Assembly: GCA_038254545.1 (NCBI GenBank)
Contig: JBBSGB010000005.1
Location: 76,785-140,784, forward strand
Length of the DNA stretch: 64,000 bases
DNA from: CAHJXF01 sp038254545
GTDB lineage: Bacteria; Pseudomonadota; Gammaproteobacteria; Burkholderiales; Burkholderiaceae_D
Direction of reading: 5' to 3'
The position numbers were made by a program, and so were the translations under genes. Under the pieces are notes generated by a model. It was not told the DNA's origin. It saw only the letters and a list, made by a program, of their open reading frames with translations, and made no database searches. Every line of letters begins with the position of its first letter. Positions within the stretch are counted from its first letter, which is position 1. Below, piece by piece: positions 25,982 to 35,113 of the stretch.

Positions 25982-27917
25982 CGCGGCACAAAGCGCGGGC
26001 CAGGACGCGGGCCCGCAGGACGCGGGCCAGCCGCAAGGCGAGGCGCCGGCATCCGATGCTTCGTCCCGCGCCGCTGCACCCATCGACGCGCGCGCTGGCG
26101 CGGTAAACGGTTCCGCCAACGGCGCTGCGACCTCTGACGCAGGAAGCTCTGCCGAACAGATAGCCGACAGGTCGCCAGGCGCCGCCGAGGCGCGTCCGTC
26201 TGGTCCTGGTGGTCAGAGGAAAAATCGCAATCGACGCGGCAAGCCCGGGGGCGCGCAACCGAATCGTCCGCCCAATGTCGCGGCCGATGGACCAAGACCG
26301 GGACCAAGAACCGGACCGAAACCCGGGCCACGACAGTTACCCAAGCCGGGTCCGCGACCCCCGCGCGGCCTCGGTGCTCAGCGACCGGGCGGCGGGCAGG
26401 GCGCCCAGCGGAGCGCGACTCCCCGCATTGCGGCCACCGGAGAGCCGTGGCGTATCGAAGAATTGATCACGACCAGCGATGTGAGCGAAGAGCCGATCGA
26501 TTTGGTCGCGGCACCCGAGCCGGCCGCAATGCCTGATGACCAGCCGGTTATTTCGGCAGCCGATGAGAACACGGAAGCACCGAACGGCGAGACTGATGAC
26601 GCTGAATTCGGGCCGCCATCGGACGACCTCTACGAGGACGACTCCTACGACGCGCAATACGAAGCGGCGCTCGAGCACCAGCCCCCCGCCGGCTTCGTGA
26701 ATGCAAACACGCCGATCGCGCGCGGTCCGCGTCCGTTCGCGCCTCGGCGTGCGGTCACCATCGACCCGGATGCCGACGCACCCAAGCTGCACAAGTTGCT
26801 GGCCGACGCCGGCCTCGGGTCGCGCCGCGAGATGGAAGAAATGATCGTGGCCGGACGCGTGTCGGTCAACGGCGAGCCCGCGCATATCGGTCAACGCATC
26901 GGTCCGACCGATCAGATCCGCATCAACGGCAAGCCGCTGCAGCGGCGGGTTGCCTCGCGTCCTGCGCGCGTGCTGCTCTATCACAAGCCGGCCGGCGAGA
27001 TCGTGACCCATGACGATCCGCAGGGACGTCCGAGCGTCTTCGCCAAATTGCCGGTCGTGCAGTCGGCGAAATGGCTCGCGATCGGGCGCCTGGATTTCAA
27101 CACCGAAGGCCTCTTGATCTTCACGACGTCGGGTGAGCTGGCCAATCGGCTCGCGCATCCGCGCTATGGATTCGAGCGCGAATACGCGGTGCGTCTCTTG
27201 GGCGAACTCGACGAAGCGGCGCGCACGCGCCTGCTCGAAGGGGTCAACCTGGCCGACGGTCCGGCACGATTCTCGACCATCGAATTCGCCGGCGGCGACG
27301 GCGCGAACCGCTGGTATCGCGTGGTGATCGGCGAAGGTCGCAACCGTGAAGTCCGTCGCATGTTCGAATCGGTGGGCCTGACGGTGAGCCGCCTGATTCG
27401 TATCCGCTACGGCGGTGTGCATCTGCCGCGTGCTCTGAGTCGCGGCCGTTGGGAAGAACTCGATCAGAACGTCGTCAGGCGCTGGTGCGTCGAACTCGGC
27501 ATTGCCGCCAAGGGTGGTGAGCCGCCGGCAAGCAAGGGGCGCCGGCCGCAAGCGCCGCGAGCGATCGATCCTATGGATCAGTCCGTGGGTCAGCCGATGG
27601 CACATCCCGCGGGATCACACCGCGAGTCCGCACGCAAGCGCCCGCCGCGGCAGGGGCATCCCCGCAGTCCCGGCGGGATGCCCACCGACAATCGGCCGCC
27701 GCGGCCCTTCGCGGGTGCGGCCGGCAAGCCGCGCGGCAAGGGACGCCCCAACGGGGCGGGCGGCGCAGCACCGGGAAAGCCGCGCATCGATCCGACCGTG
27801 ACGGCGCTTGGCGCATTCACCGAGGGGCCGAGGGGTTCGCGCACGGCGCGTCCGCAGGGAACCGGCTTCGGAAAGTCGCCTTTCGCAGGCGGCCCACGGC
27901 GTCGCCGCACGGGTTGA
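25938..27917 (+). CDS. rluB: 23S rRNA pseudouridine synthase RluB with long charged extensions
   Basis: A 659-residue enzyme that makes pseudouridine at 23S rRNA position 2605 (E. coli numbering) in the family. The S4 RNA-binding domain (KLHKLLADAGLGSRREMEEMIVAGRVSVNG) is followed by the RsuA/RluB catalytic domain with Asp near residue 386 in AIGRLDFNTEGLL and the GRNREVRRMFESVG motif. There is no ATG near the family N-terminus. The TTG at 25938 is chosen because AGAGGT lies at the right distance (25924-25929) and the protein then reads LRRLHRHSPRNPQRN. About 275 residues before S4 are Pro/Gly/Arg-rich then acidic, and about 130 after the core are basic and disordered. E. coli RluB has about 290 residues. 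Confidence 0.9.
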   Translation: MRRLHRHSPRNPQRNAAQSAGQDAGPQDAGQPQGEAPASDASSRAAAPIDARAGAVNGSANGAATSDAGSSAEQIADRSPGAAEARPSGPGGQRKNRNRRGKPGGAQPNRPPNVAADGPRPGPRTGPKPGPRQLPKPGPRPPRGLGAQRPGGGQGAQRSATPRIAATGEPWRIEELITTSDVSEEPIDLVAAPEPAAMPDDQPVISAADENTEAPNGETDDAEFGPPSDDLYEDDSYDAQYEAALEHQPPAGFVNANTPIARGPRPFAPRRAVTIDPDADAPKLHKLLADAGLGSRREMEEMIVAGRVSVNGEPAHIGQRIGPTDQIRINGKPLQRRVASRPARVLLYHKPAGEIVTHDDPQGRPSVFAKLPVVQSAKWLAIGRLDFNTEGLLIFTTSGELANRLAHPRYGFEREYAVRLLGELDEAARTRLLEGVNLADGPARFSTIEFAGGDGANRWYRVVIGEGRNREVRRMFESVGLTVSRLIRIRYGGVHLPRALSRGRWEELDQNVVRRWCVELGIAAKGGEPPASKGRRPQAPRAIDPMDQSVGQPMAHPAGSHRESARKRPPRQGHPRSPGGMPTDNRPPRPFAGAAGKPRGKGRPNGAGGAAPGKPRIDPTVTALGAFTEGPRGSRTARPQGTGFGKSPFAGGPRRRRTG

Positions 27918-27936
27918 GCAACAGTCGTGCCACGGC

Positions 27937-27965
27937 TTGTTCGGAGTGCGCGCTGCTGGTACAAT
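27937..27965 (+). promoter_or_regulatory. Probable sigma-70 promoter of the rimP-nusA-infB operon
   Basis: TTGTTC (27937-27942), a 17-bp spacer and TACAAT (27960-27965). It begins 20 bp after the rluB stop and would start transcription near 27972, giving a leader of about 205 nt that includes the terminator-like hairpin at 28083-28106. The -10 matches 5 of 6. Confidence 0.55.
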
Positions 27966-28082
27966 CCCATAGTTAATTAGCACAGTTATTCAGCCGCGCG
28001 GCTCGGATGGGGGTCCCGAACGATGGTGCCCGTTCCGTTTTGCGGGAGGTTGTTCGCGCCAGGCAGTCGGGTGGCGAAAAGT

Positions 28083-28106
28083 GGGCTTTCGAGCCCCTTT
28101 TTTTTT
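28083..28106 (+). terminator. Intrinsic terminator-like hairpin in the rimP leader
   Basis: GGGCT (28083-28087), loop TTCG and AGCCC (28092-28096) are followed by C and a run of nine T (28098-28106). An A-rich GAAAAG lies just before the stem. It lies between the likely promoter and the rimP start, so it would end transcripts early unless antiterminated. This fits attenuation of the nusA operon, although pure termination of upstream transcripts is also possible. Confidence 0.8.
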
Positions 28107-28178
28107 CCGTCGGCCGAATGCATGGTGTTGGTATTTGAATCGGGCGAAGGCAAGCTGGCAGCAGAGGAAGCAACAAAG

Positions 28179-28730
28179 GTGGCTAGTGATTCGGTCATAG
28201 AGCAAACCGTCGAAGGGATGGGCTACGAGCTCGTCGATGTCGAATGGGCCGGAGGCGGCGTGTTGCGGGTATTCATCGACAAACCCGAAGGCGTGCCCGA
28301 GGACGGATCGACTGAGGAAGGCGTGACGGTGGAGGACTGCGCGCAGGTCAGCGAACAATTGTCGCGCGTGCTCACAGTCGAGAACGTGAACTACGAGCGG
28401 CTCGAAATTTCATCGCCGGGGTTGGATCGTCCGTTGAAGAAGCGGGCCGATTTCGCGCGATTCGCCGGGTACGAGGCCTTCGTCAAGTTACGCAAATCGC
28501 CGAACGGTCAGGCGCGGGGCCGCAAGCAGTTTCAGGGAATCTTGCAGACCATAGCTCCGCCTGATGGCATTGCGGAGAGCGGCGCGGTGCGCAATATGGA
28601 CCGCATCGGCATGGTGTTGGAAGGCAATGAAGGAACGCACGAGTTGCTCGAGTTTTCCTTCGACGAAGTGGAAAAGGCGCGGCTGGTACCGCGTATCGAT
28701 TTCAGGAATGCAGGGAGTAAAAAGCGATGA
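28179..28730 (+). CDS. rimP: Ribosome maturation factor RimP
   Basis: A 183-residue 30S assembly factor. Family signatures are IEQTVEGMGYELVDVEW near the N-terminus, LLRVFIDKPEG-like strand, TVENVNYERLEISSPGLDRPLKKRADFARFAG, and FDEVEKARLVPRIDF at the C-terminus. The GTG at 28179 is preferred: AGAGGA (28163-28168) sits 10 nt upstream and the product begins like other betaproteobacterial RimP. An ATG at 28122 and one at 28023 are in frame, but the latter would translate through the terminator hairpin. An insertion of about 10 residues (PEDGSTEEG) lies after the second strand. The stop overlaps the nusA start. Confidence 0.92.
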   Translation: MASDSVIEQTVEGMGYELVDVEWAGGGVLRVFIDKPEGVPEDGSTEEGVTVEDCAQVSEQLSRVLTVENVNYERLEISSPGLDRPLKKRADFARFAGYEAFVKLRKSPNGQARGRKQFQGILQTIAPPDGIAESGAVRNMDRIGMVLEGNEGTHELLEFSFDEVEKARLVPRIDFRNAGSKKR

Positions 28731-30202
28731 GTCGGGAAATTCTGTTGTTGGTCGACGCGTTGGCGCGCGAGAAGAACGTGAGCAAGGAAGTCGTGTTCGG
28801 CGCGCTCGAACAGGCCCTGGCTGCCGCGACCAAGAAGCTGTTCCCCGGGGACGTGGACATTCGCGTCTCGGTCAATCGCGAGAACGGCGAGAACGAGGCC
28901 TTTCGTCGCTGGCAGGTCGTGCCCGACGAGGCGGGGCTCGAGTTCGCCGATCGTCAGGAGCTGCTGTCGGAAGCGCGCGAGCAGATTCCCGACATCGAAC
29001 TCGACGAATACATCGAGGAGCAGCTCGATCCGGCCGAGTACGGTCGCCGCTTCGCGCAGGACACCAAGCAGACCATTCTGCAGAAGATCCGTGACGCCGA
29101 GCGCGAACAGATCCTCGCGGACTTCCTCGCGCGCGGCGAAGCGATCGTCACCGGCAGTGTCAAGCGCATGGACAAGGGCGACGCGATCGTCGAGGCCGGT
29201 CGCGTCGAAGCGCGCCTGAAGCGCGACCAGATGATCCCCAAGGAAAACCTGCGCGTGGGCGATCGGGTGCGCGCCTACGTGCTGCGCGTCGATCGCGAGG
29301 CGCGCGGGCCGCAGTTGATGCTCTCGCGCACGGCGCCCGAATTCATCGTCAAGCTGTTCGAGCTCGAAGTACCCGAGATCGAGCAGGGGCTGCTGCACAT
29401 CAAGGCTGCGGCGCGCGATCCGGGCGTGCGCGCCAAGATCGCCGTGTTCACCACCGATCGCCGCATCGATCCGATCGGCACTTGCGTGGGCATGCGCGGC
29501 TCTCGCGTGCAGGCGGTGCGCAACGAGCTGGGCGGCGAGAACGTCGACATCGTGCTGTGGTCCGACGACCCCGCGCAATTCGTGATCGGCGCGCTTGCGC
29601 CGGCCAACGTGTCGTCGATCGTGGTCGATGAAGAGAAGCACAGCATGGATGTCGTGGTCGACGAGGAGAATCTCGCGATCGCGATCGGCCGCGCAGGACA
29701 GAACGTCCGCCTTGCGTCGGAATTGACGGGCTGGCAAATCAATCTGATGTCGGCTGAAGAATCCGCCGAGAAGAGCACCGCCGAAACCACGCATACGCGT
29801 CAGCTCTTCATCGACAAGCTCGACGTCGACGAAGAGGTTGCCGACATCCTCGTGCAGGAAGGCTTCGCGAGTCTCGAGGAAGTGGCTTACGTGCCGATCG
29901 CTGAGATGCTCGAGATTCCCGCGTTCGACGAGGACACGGTCAACGAGCTTCGCAACCGCGCGCGCAACGCATTGCTGACCGAGGCGATCGCCAACGAAGA
30001 GAAGATCGAGAAGACCAACGAGGACCTGTTGTCTCTCGATGGGATGGACCGCGAGCTCGCAGCCAAGCTCGCGGGCGGCAACGTGTTCACGCGCGAGGAA
30101 TTGGCCGAGCTCGCAGTCGACGAGCTGACCGATCTGACCGGGGTCGACGAAGACCGCGCCAAGGCATTGATCATGAAAGCGCGAGAACACTGGTTTGCGT
30201 GA
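28727..30202 (+). CDS. nusA: Transcription termination/antitermination protein NusA
   Basis: A 491-residue RNA-polymerase-binding factor that modulates pausing, termination and antitermination. It has an N-terminal polymerase-binding domain (EILLLVDALAREKNVSKEVVFGALE), an S1 domain (about 135-200), KH1 and KH2 (GTCVGMRGSRVQAVRNELGGE and IAIGRAGQNVRLASELTGW), and two C-terminal acidic repeats (about 365-491), as in betaproteobacteria and E. coli. It overlaps rimP by 4 bp (ATGA) and precedes infB by 83 bp. Confidence 0.97.
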   Translation: MSREILLLVDALAREKNVSKEVVFGALEQALAAATKKLFPGDVDIRVSVNRENGENEAFRRWQVVPDEAGLEFADRQELLSEAREQIPDIELDEYIEEQLDPAEYGRRFAQDTKQTILQKIRDAEREQILADFLARGEAIVTGSVKRMDKGDAIVEAGRVEARLKRDQMIPKENLRVGDRVRAYVLRVDREARGPQLMLSRTAPEFIVKLFELEVPEIEQGLLHIKAAARDPGVRAKIAVFTTDRRIDPIGTCVGMRGSRVQAVRNELGGENVDIVLWSDDPAQFVIGALAPANVSSIVVDEEKHSMDVVVDEENLAIAIGRAGQNVRLASELTGWQINLMSAEESAEKSTAETTHTRQLFIDKLDVDEEVADILVQEGFASLEEVAYVPIAEMLEIPAFDEDTVNELRNRARNALLTEAIANEEKIEKTNEDLLSLDGMDRELAAKLAGGNVFTREELAELAVDELTDLTGVDEDRAKALIMKAREHWFA

Positions 30203-30285
30203 AGCGCCGAGTGATGACACCAATCTGCATGCAGATGAGCACAGCGCCGAACCGCGCAAAGACACCGAAAGAAACCGAGGACTGA

Positions 30286-33060
30286 ATGGCAAGTAACAAC
30301 GTCGCCCAATTCGCGCAGGAACTGAAGCTGCCCGCAAGCGTGCTTCTCGATCAGTTGCGCGCGGCCGGCGTGGCCAAGGAATCGCCTGAGGACGTCCTGT
30401 CGGAAACCGACAAGGCGCGCTTGCTCGACGCCCTTCGCCGCGCGCACGGCGCCGGCGATGCGCAGAAGAAGAAGATCACGCTGGTTCGCAAGCAGACCTC
30501 CGAGATCAAGCAGGCCGACGCTACCGGCAAGGCGCGGACCATTCAGGTCGAAGTGCGCAAGAAGCGCGTCTTCGTCAAGCGCGACGATGCGGTCGAGCCC
30601 GAGGTCGTCGCCACGCCAGCGCCTGCACCCGAGTTGATCGCGCCGGTGAGCATCATCGACGACAAGGAAAGACTGTTGCGCGAGGAAGAAGCGCAGCGCA
30701 GCGCCGCCTTTATCGCGCGCCAGGTTGCCGAAGCGCACGAGAAGCAGGAGCGCCTCGAATCCGAGCGCCTCGACGCAGAAGAGCGTGCGCGCGCCGAATC
30801 CGAAGAGCTCGCGCGTCGCAGCGCGTCGGCCACCGATCCGGCCGAAGCGGAGGCCGCGCGCGTGGCCGTAGCCGAAGCCGAACAGCGTGTCAAGGAAGAG
30901 GCCGATGTGCGTGACCGCGCACGGCGCGCCGTGGAAGCCGAAGTCGCGGGCATCAATCGCCTGATGACAGCGCCGGCCAAGCGGGTCGCGAAGGCGCCTG
31001 CACCGACGCCGATAGCTCCGGTCGTGGCGGCTGTGGTCGCCAAACCCGCGGCCGCGATTGCCGGGACCTTGCACAAGCCCGCCGCGCGGGCCGGTGCAAC
31101 CACCGACAAGAAGGACGACAAGAAGGACAAGAAGTCGGTCAAGTCGGCCGCGCTTTCATCGACCTGGCAGGACGACGCGGCCAAGAAACGCGCGATCAAG
31201 ACGCGTGGCGATTCATTCGGCGCCGGGTGGCGCGGCCCACGCGGTGGGGGTCGTCATCGTCACGCCGACGACCACGCGACGGCGAACTTCGCCGCACCCG
31301 CGGAGCCGATCGTCCGCGACGTGCATGTCCCCGAGACGATCACGGTGGCCGACCTCGCACACAAGATGGCGATCAAGGCATCCGAAGTCATCAAGCAGTT
31401 GATGAAGCTCGGCCAGATGGTCACGATCAACCAGGTCCTCGACCAGGAGACCGCGATGATCGTGATCGAGGAAATGGGCCACAAGGCCACCGCCGCCAAG
31501 CTCGACGATCCGGAGACGCTGTTCGCCGAAACCGGCGTGGGCGAAGTCGGTCCGTCGGAACCGCGCGCACCGGTCGTGACCGTGATGGGCCACGTGGATC
31601 ACGGCAAGACCTCGCTGCTCGACAAGATCCGCACGACGCGCGTGGCGAGCGGCGAAGCCGGCGGCATCACGCAGCACATCGGCGCCTATCACGTCGAGAC
31701 GCCGCGCGGGATGATCACCTTCCTCGATACGCCGGGCCACGAAGCCTTCACGGCGATGCGTGCGCGCGGCGCCAAGGCGACCGACATCGTGGTCCTGGTG
31801 GTGGCCGCCGACGACGGCGTGATGCCGCAGACCAAGGAAGCGATCGCGCATGCGCGCGCGGCGAAGGTGCCGATCGTGGTGGCGATCAACAAGATTGACA
31901 AGCCCGGTGCGAACCTCGATCGCGTGCGCCAGGAACTGGTGGCCGAGCAGGTGGTGCCGGAAGAATACGGCGGTGATTCGCCCTTCATTCCGGTGTCGGC
32001 CAAGAGCGGCGAAGGCATCGATGCGTTGCTCGAGCAGTTGCTGTTGCAAGCCGAAGTGCTGGAATTGCACGCCCCGATCGAAGCGCCCGCGCGCGGTCTC
32101 GTGATCGAAGCCAAGCTCGACAAGGGCAAGGGCCCGGTCGCGACCATCCTCGTGCAATCCGGAACGCTGAAGCGCGGCGACATCGTGCTGGCGGGCTCGT
32201 CGTTCGGTCGCGTGCGCGCGATGCTCGACGAAAACGGCAAGGTCGTCACGCAGGCGGGTCCGTCGATCCCGGTCGAGATTCAGGGCCTGACCGAAGTGCC
32301 GCAGGCCGGCGAAGAAGTCGCGGTGCTGGCCGACGAGCGCAAGGCACGCGAGATCGCGCTGTTCCGCCAGGGCAAGTTCCGCGACGTGAAGCTCGCGAGA
32401 CAACAGGCGGCCAAGCTCGAGAACATGTTCGACCAGACCGGTGCGACGCAGTCGCTGGCGTTGATCGTCAAGGCCGACGTGCAGGGCTCGCAGGAGGCGC
32501 TGGTGCATGCGATGCATCAGTTGTCGACCGACGAGGTGCGCGTCGCGATCGTTCACACGGCCGTGGGCGGCATTACCGAATCGGACATCAACCTCGCGGC
32601 CGCGTCGAAGGCGGTGGTTATCGGCTTCAACGTGCGTGCCGATGCGCAGGCGCGCAAGCTGGCCGAATCGAACGGCGTCGACATCCGCTACTACAACATC
32701 ATTTACGACGCGGTCGACGAAATCAAGGCGGCGATGGGCGGCATGCTCTCGCCCGAGAAGCGCGAAGAGCAGATCGGCCTGGTCGAGATTCGGCAGGTGT
32801 TCCGCATTCCGAAGGTCGGCGCGGTGGCGGGTTGCATGGTCACCGAAGGCGTGGTGCGTCGTGGCGCGATGGTTCGCCTGTTGCGTGAGAACGTCGTCAC
32901 GTGGACCGGCGAACTCGATTCGTTGAAGCGCTTCAAGGACGACGTCAAGGAAGTGCGCGCCGGTTTCGAATGCGGCCTGTCGTTGAAGAACTTCGACGAC
33001 ATCAAGGAAGGCGATCAGCTCGAGATCTTCGAGGTGCAGGAAGTCGCGCGTACCTTGTAG
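30286..33060 (+). CDS. infB: Translation initiation factor IF-2
   Basis: A 924-residue GTPase that places initiator tRNA on the 30S subunit. An IF2-N domain (VAQFAQELKLPASVLLDQLRAAGV), a long Ala/Glu/Arg coiled region (about 120-240) and a second IF2-N-like domain precede the G domain. G motifs are GHVDHGKTSLLDKIR (about 435), DTPGHEAFTAMRARG and NKIDKPGAN. C-terminal domains follow to EVARTL. A GAGG Shine-Dalgarno precedes the ATG. The gene is followed by a strong hairpin and then a membrane glycosyltransferase gene instead of rbfA. Confidence 0.97.
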   Translation: MASNNVAQFAQELKLPASVLLDQLRAAGVAKESPEDVLSETDKARLLDALRRAHGAGDAQKKKITLVRKQTSEIKQADATGKARTIQVEVRKKRVFVKRDDAVEPEVVATPAPAPELIAPVSIIDDKERLLREEEAQRSAAFIARQVAEAHEKQERLESERLDAEERARAESEELARRSASATDPAEAEAARVAVAEAEQRVKEEADVRDRARRAVEAEVAGINRLMTAPAKRVAKAPAPTPIAPVVAAVVAKPAAAIAGTLHKPAARAGATTDKKDDKKDKKSVKSAALSSTWQDDAAKKRAIKTRGDSFGAGWRGPRGGGRHRHADDHATANFAAPAEPIVRDVHVPETITVADLAHKMAIKASEVIKQLMKLGQMVTINQVLDQETAMIVIEEMGHKATAAKLDDPETLFAETGVGEVGPSEPRAPVVTVMGHVDHGKTSLLDKIRTTRVASGEAGGITQHIGAYHVETPRGMITFLDTPGHEAFTAMRARGAKATDIVVLVVAADDGVMPQTKEAIAHARAAKVPIVVAINKIDKPGANLDRVRQELVAEQVVPEEYGGDSPFIPVSAKSGEGIDALLEQLLLQAEVLELHAPIEAPARGLVIEAKLDKGKGPVATILVQSGTLKRGDIVLAGSSFGRVRAMLDENGKVVTQAGPSIPVEIQGLTEVPQAGEEVAVLADERKAREIALFRQGKFRDVKLARQQAAKLENMFDQTGATQSLALIVKADVQGSQEALVHAMHQLSTDEVRVAIVHTAVGGITESDINLAAASKAVVIGFNVRADAQARKLAESNGVDIRYYNIIYDAVDEIKAAMGGMLSPEKREEQIGLVEIRQVFRIPKVGAVAGCMVTEGVVRRGAMVRLLRENVVTWTGELDSLKRFKDDVKEVRAGFECGLSLKNFDDIKEGDQLEIFEVQEVARTL

Positions 33061-33072
33061 CGCGCCCAGGCT

Positions 33073-33101
33073 GGGGATGACGCAGCATCTGCGTCGTCCC
33101 C
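33073..33101 (+). repeat. Strong intercistronic palindrome after infB
   Basis: GGGGATGACGCAG (33073-33085), loop CAT and CTGCGTCGTCCCC (33089-33101) form a 13-bp stem with one T-G wobble. No T-run follows. It fills most of the 56-bp gap between infB and the next gene. The two arms, with flanks (CTGGGGATGACG and TGCGTCGTCCCCGT), recur in swapped order at 50261-50332. It could act as a 3' stabiliser, a processing site or a REP-like element. Confidence 0.75.
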
Positions 33102-33116
33102 GTCGTCACATCCAGC

Positions 33117-34721
33117 ATGGCTCCTTCCATCGACTCGCGTGACGGGCGAGCCAGTCTCTGGCCGATCGTTTGCATCACTGCGCTCGCGACGGCGCTGCGG
33201 CTGTCCGTCATCGATCGCGATGCACTGTGGCTCGACGAGGGCTATTCGTGGTGGGACGCGCGTCAGTCGTTCGTGTCACTGTGGTCGTTGGTCCCGCAAT
33301 GCGATCCGCATCCGCCGCTTTACTTCGCGCTGCTGCATGGATGGATCGCGCTGTTCGGCGACGGCACGATTGCAATCCGCGCGTTGTCGTCGGTGTTCGG
33401 CATAGCGACGGTCGTCGTGGTCTATCTCGCGGGGCGCGAACTCGATGCGGCGCGCGGCAGGTCGAATCACCTCATCGGCATCGGGAGTTTCGCCGCACTG
33501 CTGTTCGCGCTGACGCCTTTCCAGATCTATTTTTCGATCGAGGCGAGGCCCTACGCACTGCTGTGCTTCGGCGCGGCGCTGCTGACCTTGGGCGTCCTGA
33601 AGGTGGTCGGGTCGTGCGAAGTCATGGGCGCGAACGAACGCCCGGTGGGCGGTGCCCCGTTGGCGCGCTCTTGGTTCTCGCACCGCGTATCGGCGAGTGG
33701 CTGGTTGCTGATGGTCGCGGGCGGGGTGATTGTCGTGTGGACCAACAACACGGCAGTGCTGTTGCTCGGCGCGGTGAGTGTCGCATTCGTCGGCCTCTGG
33801 GTGTTCGATCGATCGACGCGCAAGACGGTCGTCCCGGTGATCGCGGCGGGTGCGATCGTTGCGCTGCTGTGGGCGCCCGACCTGCCTTTGCTGTTGTCGC
33901 AGTTGCGCGAAGTCTCGGACGATTTCTGGATCCCCGCGACAAGCCTGCGAGGGCTGACGTTCGAGTTGCACTACCTGGTCGGGCTCGATTCGATGGCCGC
34001 GACGTGGTGGATGGTGCTGGCGTTGGTCGTCGGGATCGCGTTGATCGGGCGACGAGTGGGCTGGCGAGTCGCGATCGTCGTCGCCGCACTCGCCATCCTG
34101 CCAGTGGTATTCAACGTCGCGATCAGCGTCTTGTTCAAATCGATCCTGATCTCGCGCGCCCTGATCGTCGCCGCGCCTGCGATCGCGCTCGCGCTCGCAG
34201 CGCTGGTGGTGCTCGTCAGACCGCCAGCATTGCGTCCCGTCGCCGCGTTCTGCTTGCTGGCGCTGCATCTGGTTGCAGTACTCGCGTTCCTGCGCGCAGA
34301 CCACGTGAAGGAGCCGTGGAAGATGATCGCCTCACAGCTCGCGAGCATGGCTCCTGATGACATCGTCCTGGTGGTCCCGAACGAGATCGCCTTGCCGCTC
34401 GCGCACGAGGCGCAAGTCGAGAAGTTGAAGCTTCGCGTGCGCGGCATCCCGGCTGATTTTCCCGCCACGGGCATGCGGGTTCGCTATCCGTCAGGCAAGT
34501 GCGCCCCGTCGGTAGTCGGCCAGAATCTCGCTCCGCTGATGGCCAGCTTGCGCAGCGAGTCGGCGGTGGTCCTTTTGACCCGGCGCAACAACACCTATGA
34601 TCCCGATGAGGCGATCGCAGGCGCGTTGCGTGGTGCAGGGTTCCGATTGCAGCACGACGATGTTTTTCAGCCCGGCGATCTGCGCGTGATGCGCTTCTCC
34701 CGAGCCCCATCAACCGAGTGA
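33117..34721 (+). CDS. GT-C fold membrane glycosyltransferase (GT39/ArnT-like)
   Basis: A 534-residue polytopic membrane protein of the polyprenyl-phosphate-sugar-dependent GT-C group. It has about 10-11 hydrophobic segments. The first periplasmic loop carries LWLDEGYSWWDARQS, the acidic motif typical of ArnT/PMT-type enzymes, and DPHPPLYFALLHGW, also typical. The C-terminal 100 residues look soluble and periplasmic. Enzymes of this type move a sugar from a lipid carrier to lipid A, protein or polysaccharide; the acceptor here is unknown. It lies between infB and rbfA, where no such gene is usual, and its stop overlaps the GTG that opens the rbfA frame. Confidence 0.83.
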   Translation: MAPSIDSRDGRASLWPIVCITALATALRLSVIDRDALWLDEGYSWWDARQSFVSLWSLVPQCDPHPPLYFALLHGWIALFGDGTIAIRALSSVFGIATVVVVYLAGRELDAARGRSNHLIGIGSFAALLFALTPFQIYFSIEARPYALLCFGAALLTLGVLKVVGSCEVMGANERPVGGAPLARSWFSHRVSASGWLLMVAGGVIVVWTNNTAVLLLGAVSVAFVGLWVFDRSTRKTVVPVIAAGAIVALLWAPDLPLLLSQLREVSDDFWIPATSLRGLTFELHYLVGLDSMAATWWMVLALVVGIALIGRRVGWRVAIVVAALAILPVVFNVAISVLFKSILISRALIVAAPAIALALAALVVLVRPPALRPVAAFCLLALHLVAVLAFLRADHVKEPWKMIASQLASMAPDDIVLVVPNEIALPLAHEAQVEKLKLRVRGIPADFPATGMRVRYPSGKCAPSVVGQNLAPLMASLRSESAVVLLTRRNNTYDPDEAIAGALRGAGFRLQHDDVFQPGDLRVMRFSRAPSTE

Positions 34722-34741
34722 GTCCGCCGAGTGAGTCCGAC

Positions 34742-35113
34742 ATGAGCAGCAAACATTCGAAGGCGATTCCCAATCGCAACCTGCGCATCGCCTCGCAGAT
34801 CGCGCGCGACCTCGCCGAGTTGATTCCGCGTGAAGTGCGCGATCCGCGCGCGCTGCTGATCACGATCACCGACGTCGAGCTGACCCCCGATTACGCGCAC
34901 GCGAAAGTCTTTTTCACGACCCTGCGCGACGATGCCGAGGGCGCGCGCGAGGCACTGCAGGACAAGGCGGGCTGGCTGCACAGTCTGTTGTTCAAGAGGC
35001 TGCAGATACATACCGTGCCGATGCTGCATTTCGTGCACGACACCTCGGTCAAGACGGGCGCGGAGCTTTCGCAATTGATCGACGCCGCGAACGCTAAGCG
35101 CGCGGTCGACTGA
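34742..35113 (+). CDS. rbfA: Ribosome-binding factor A
   Basis: A 123-residue KH-fold protein needed for late 30S maturation and 16S rRNA 5' processing. Family motifs are RIASQIARDLAELIPREVRDPR, ITITDVELTPDYAHAKVFFTT and LHSLLFKRLQIHTVPMLHFVHDTS. The ATG at 34742 is preferred to the in-frame GTG at 34718, which overlaps the previous stop. The stop overlaps the truB start (TGATG), so the two are coupled. Confidence 0.94.
   Translation: MSSKHSKAIPNRNLRIASQIARDLAELIPREVRDPRALLITITDVELTPDYAHAKVFFTTLRDDAEGAREALQDKAGWLHSLLFKRLQIHTVPMLHFVHDTSVKTGAELSQLIDAANAKRAVD

Noticed and set aside
28023..28178. Longer rimP starting at ATG 28023 or 28122
   Set aside because: The first would translate through the terminator hairpin; the GTG at 28179 has a well-spaced AGAGGA and matches the family N-terminus.
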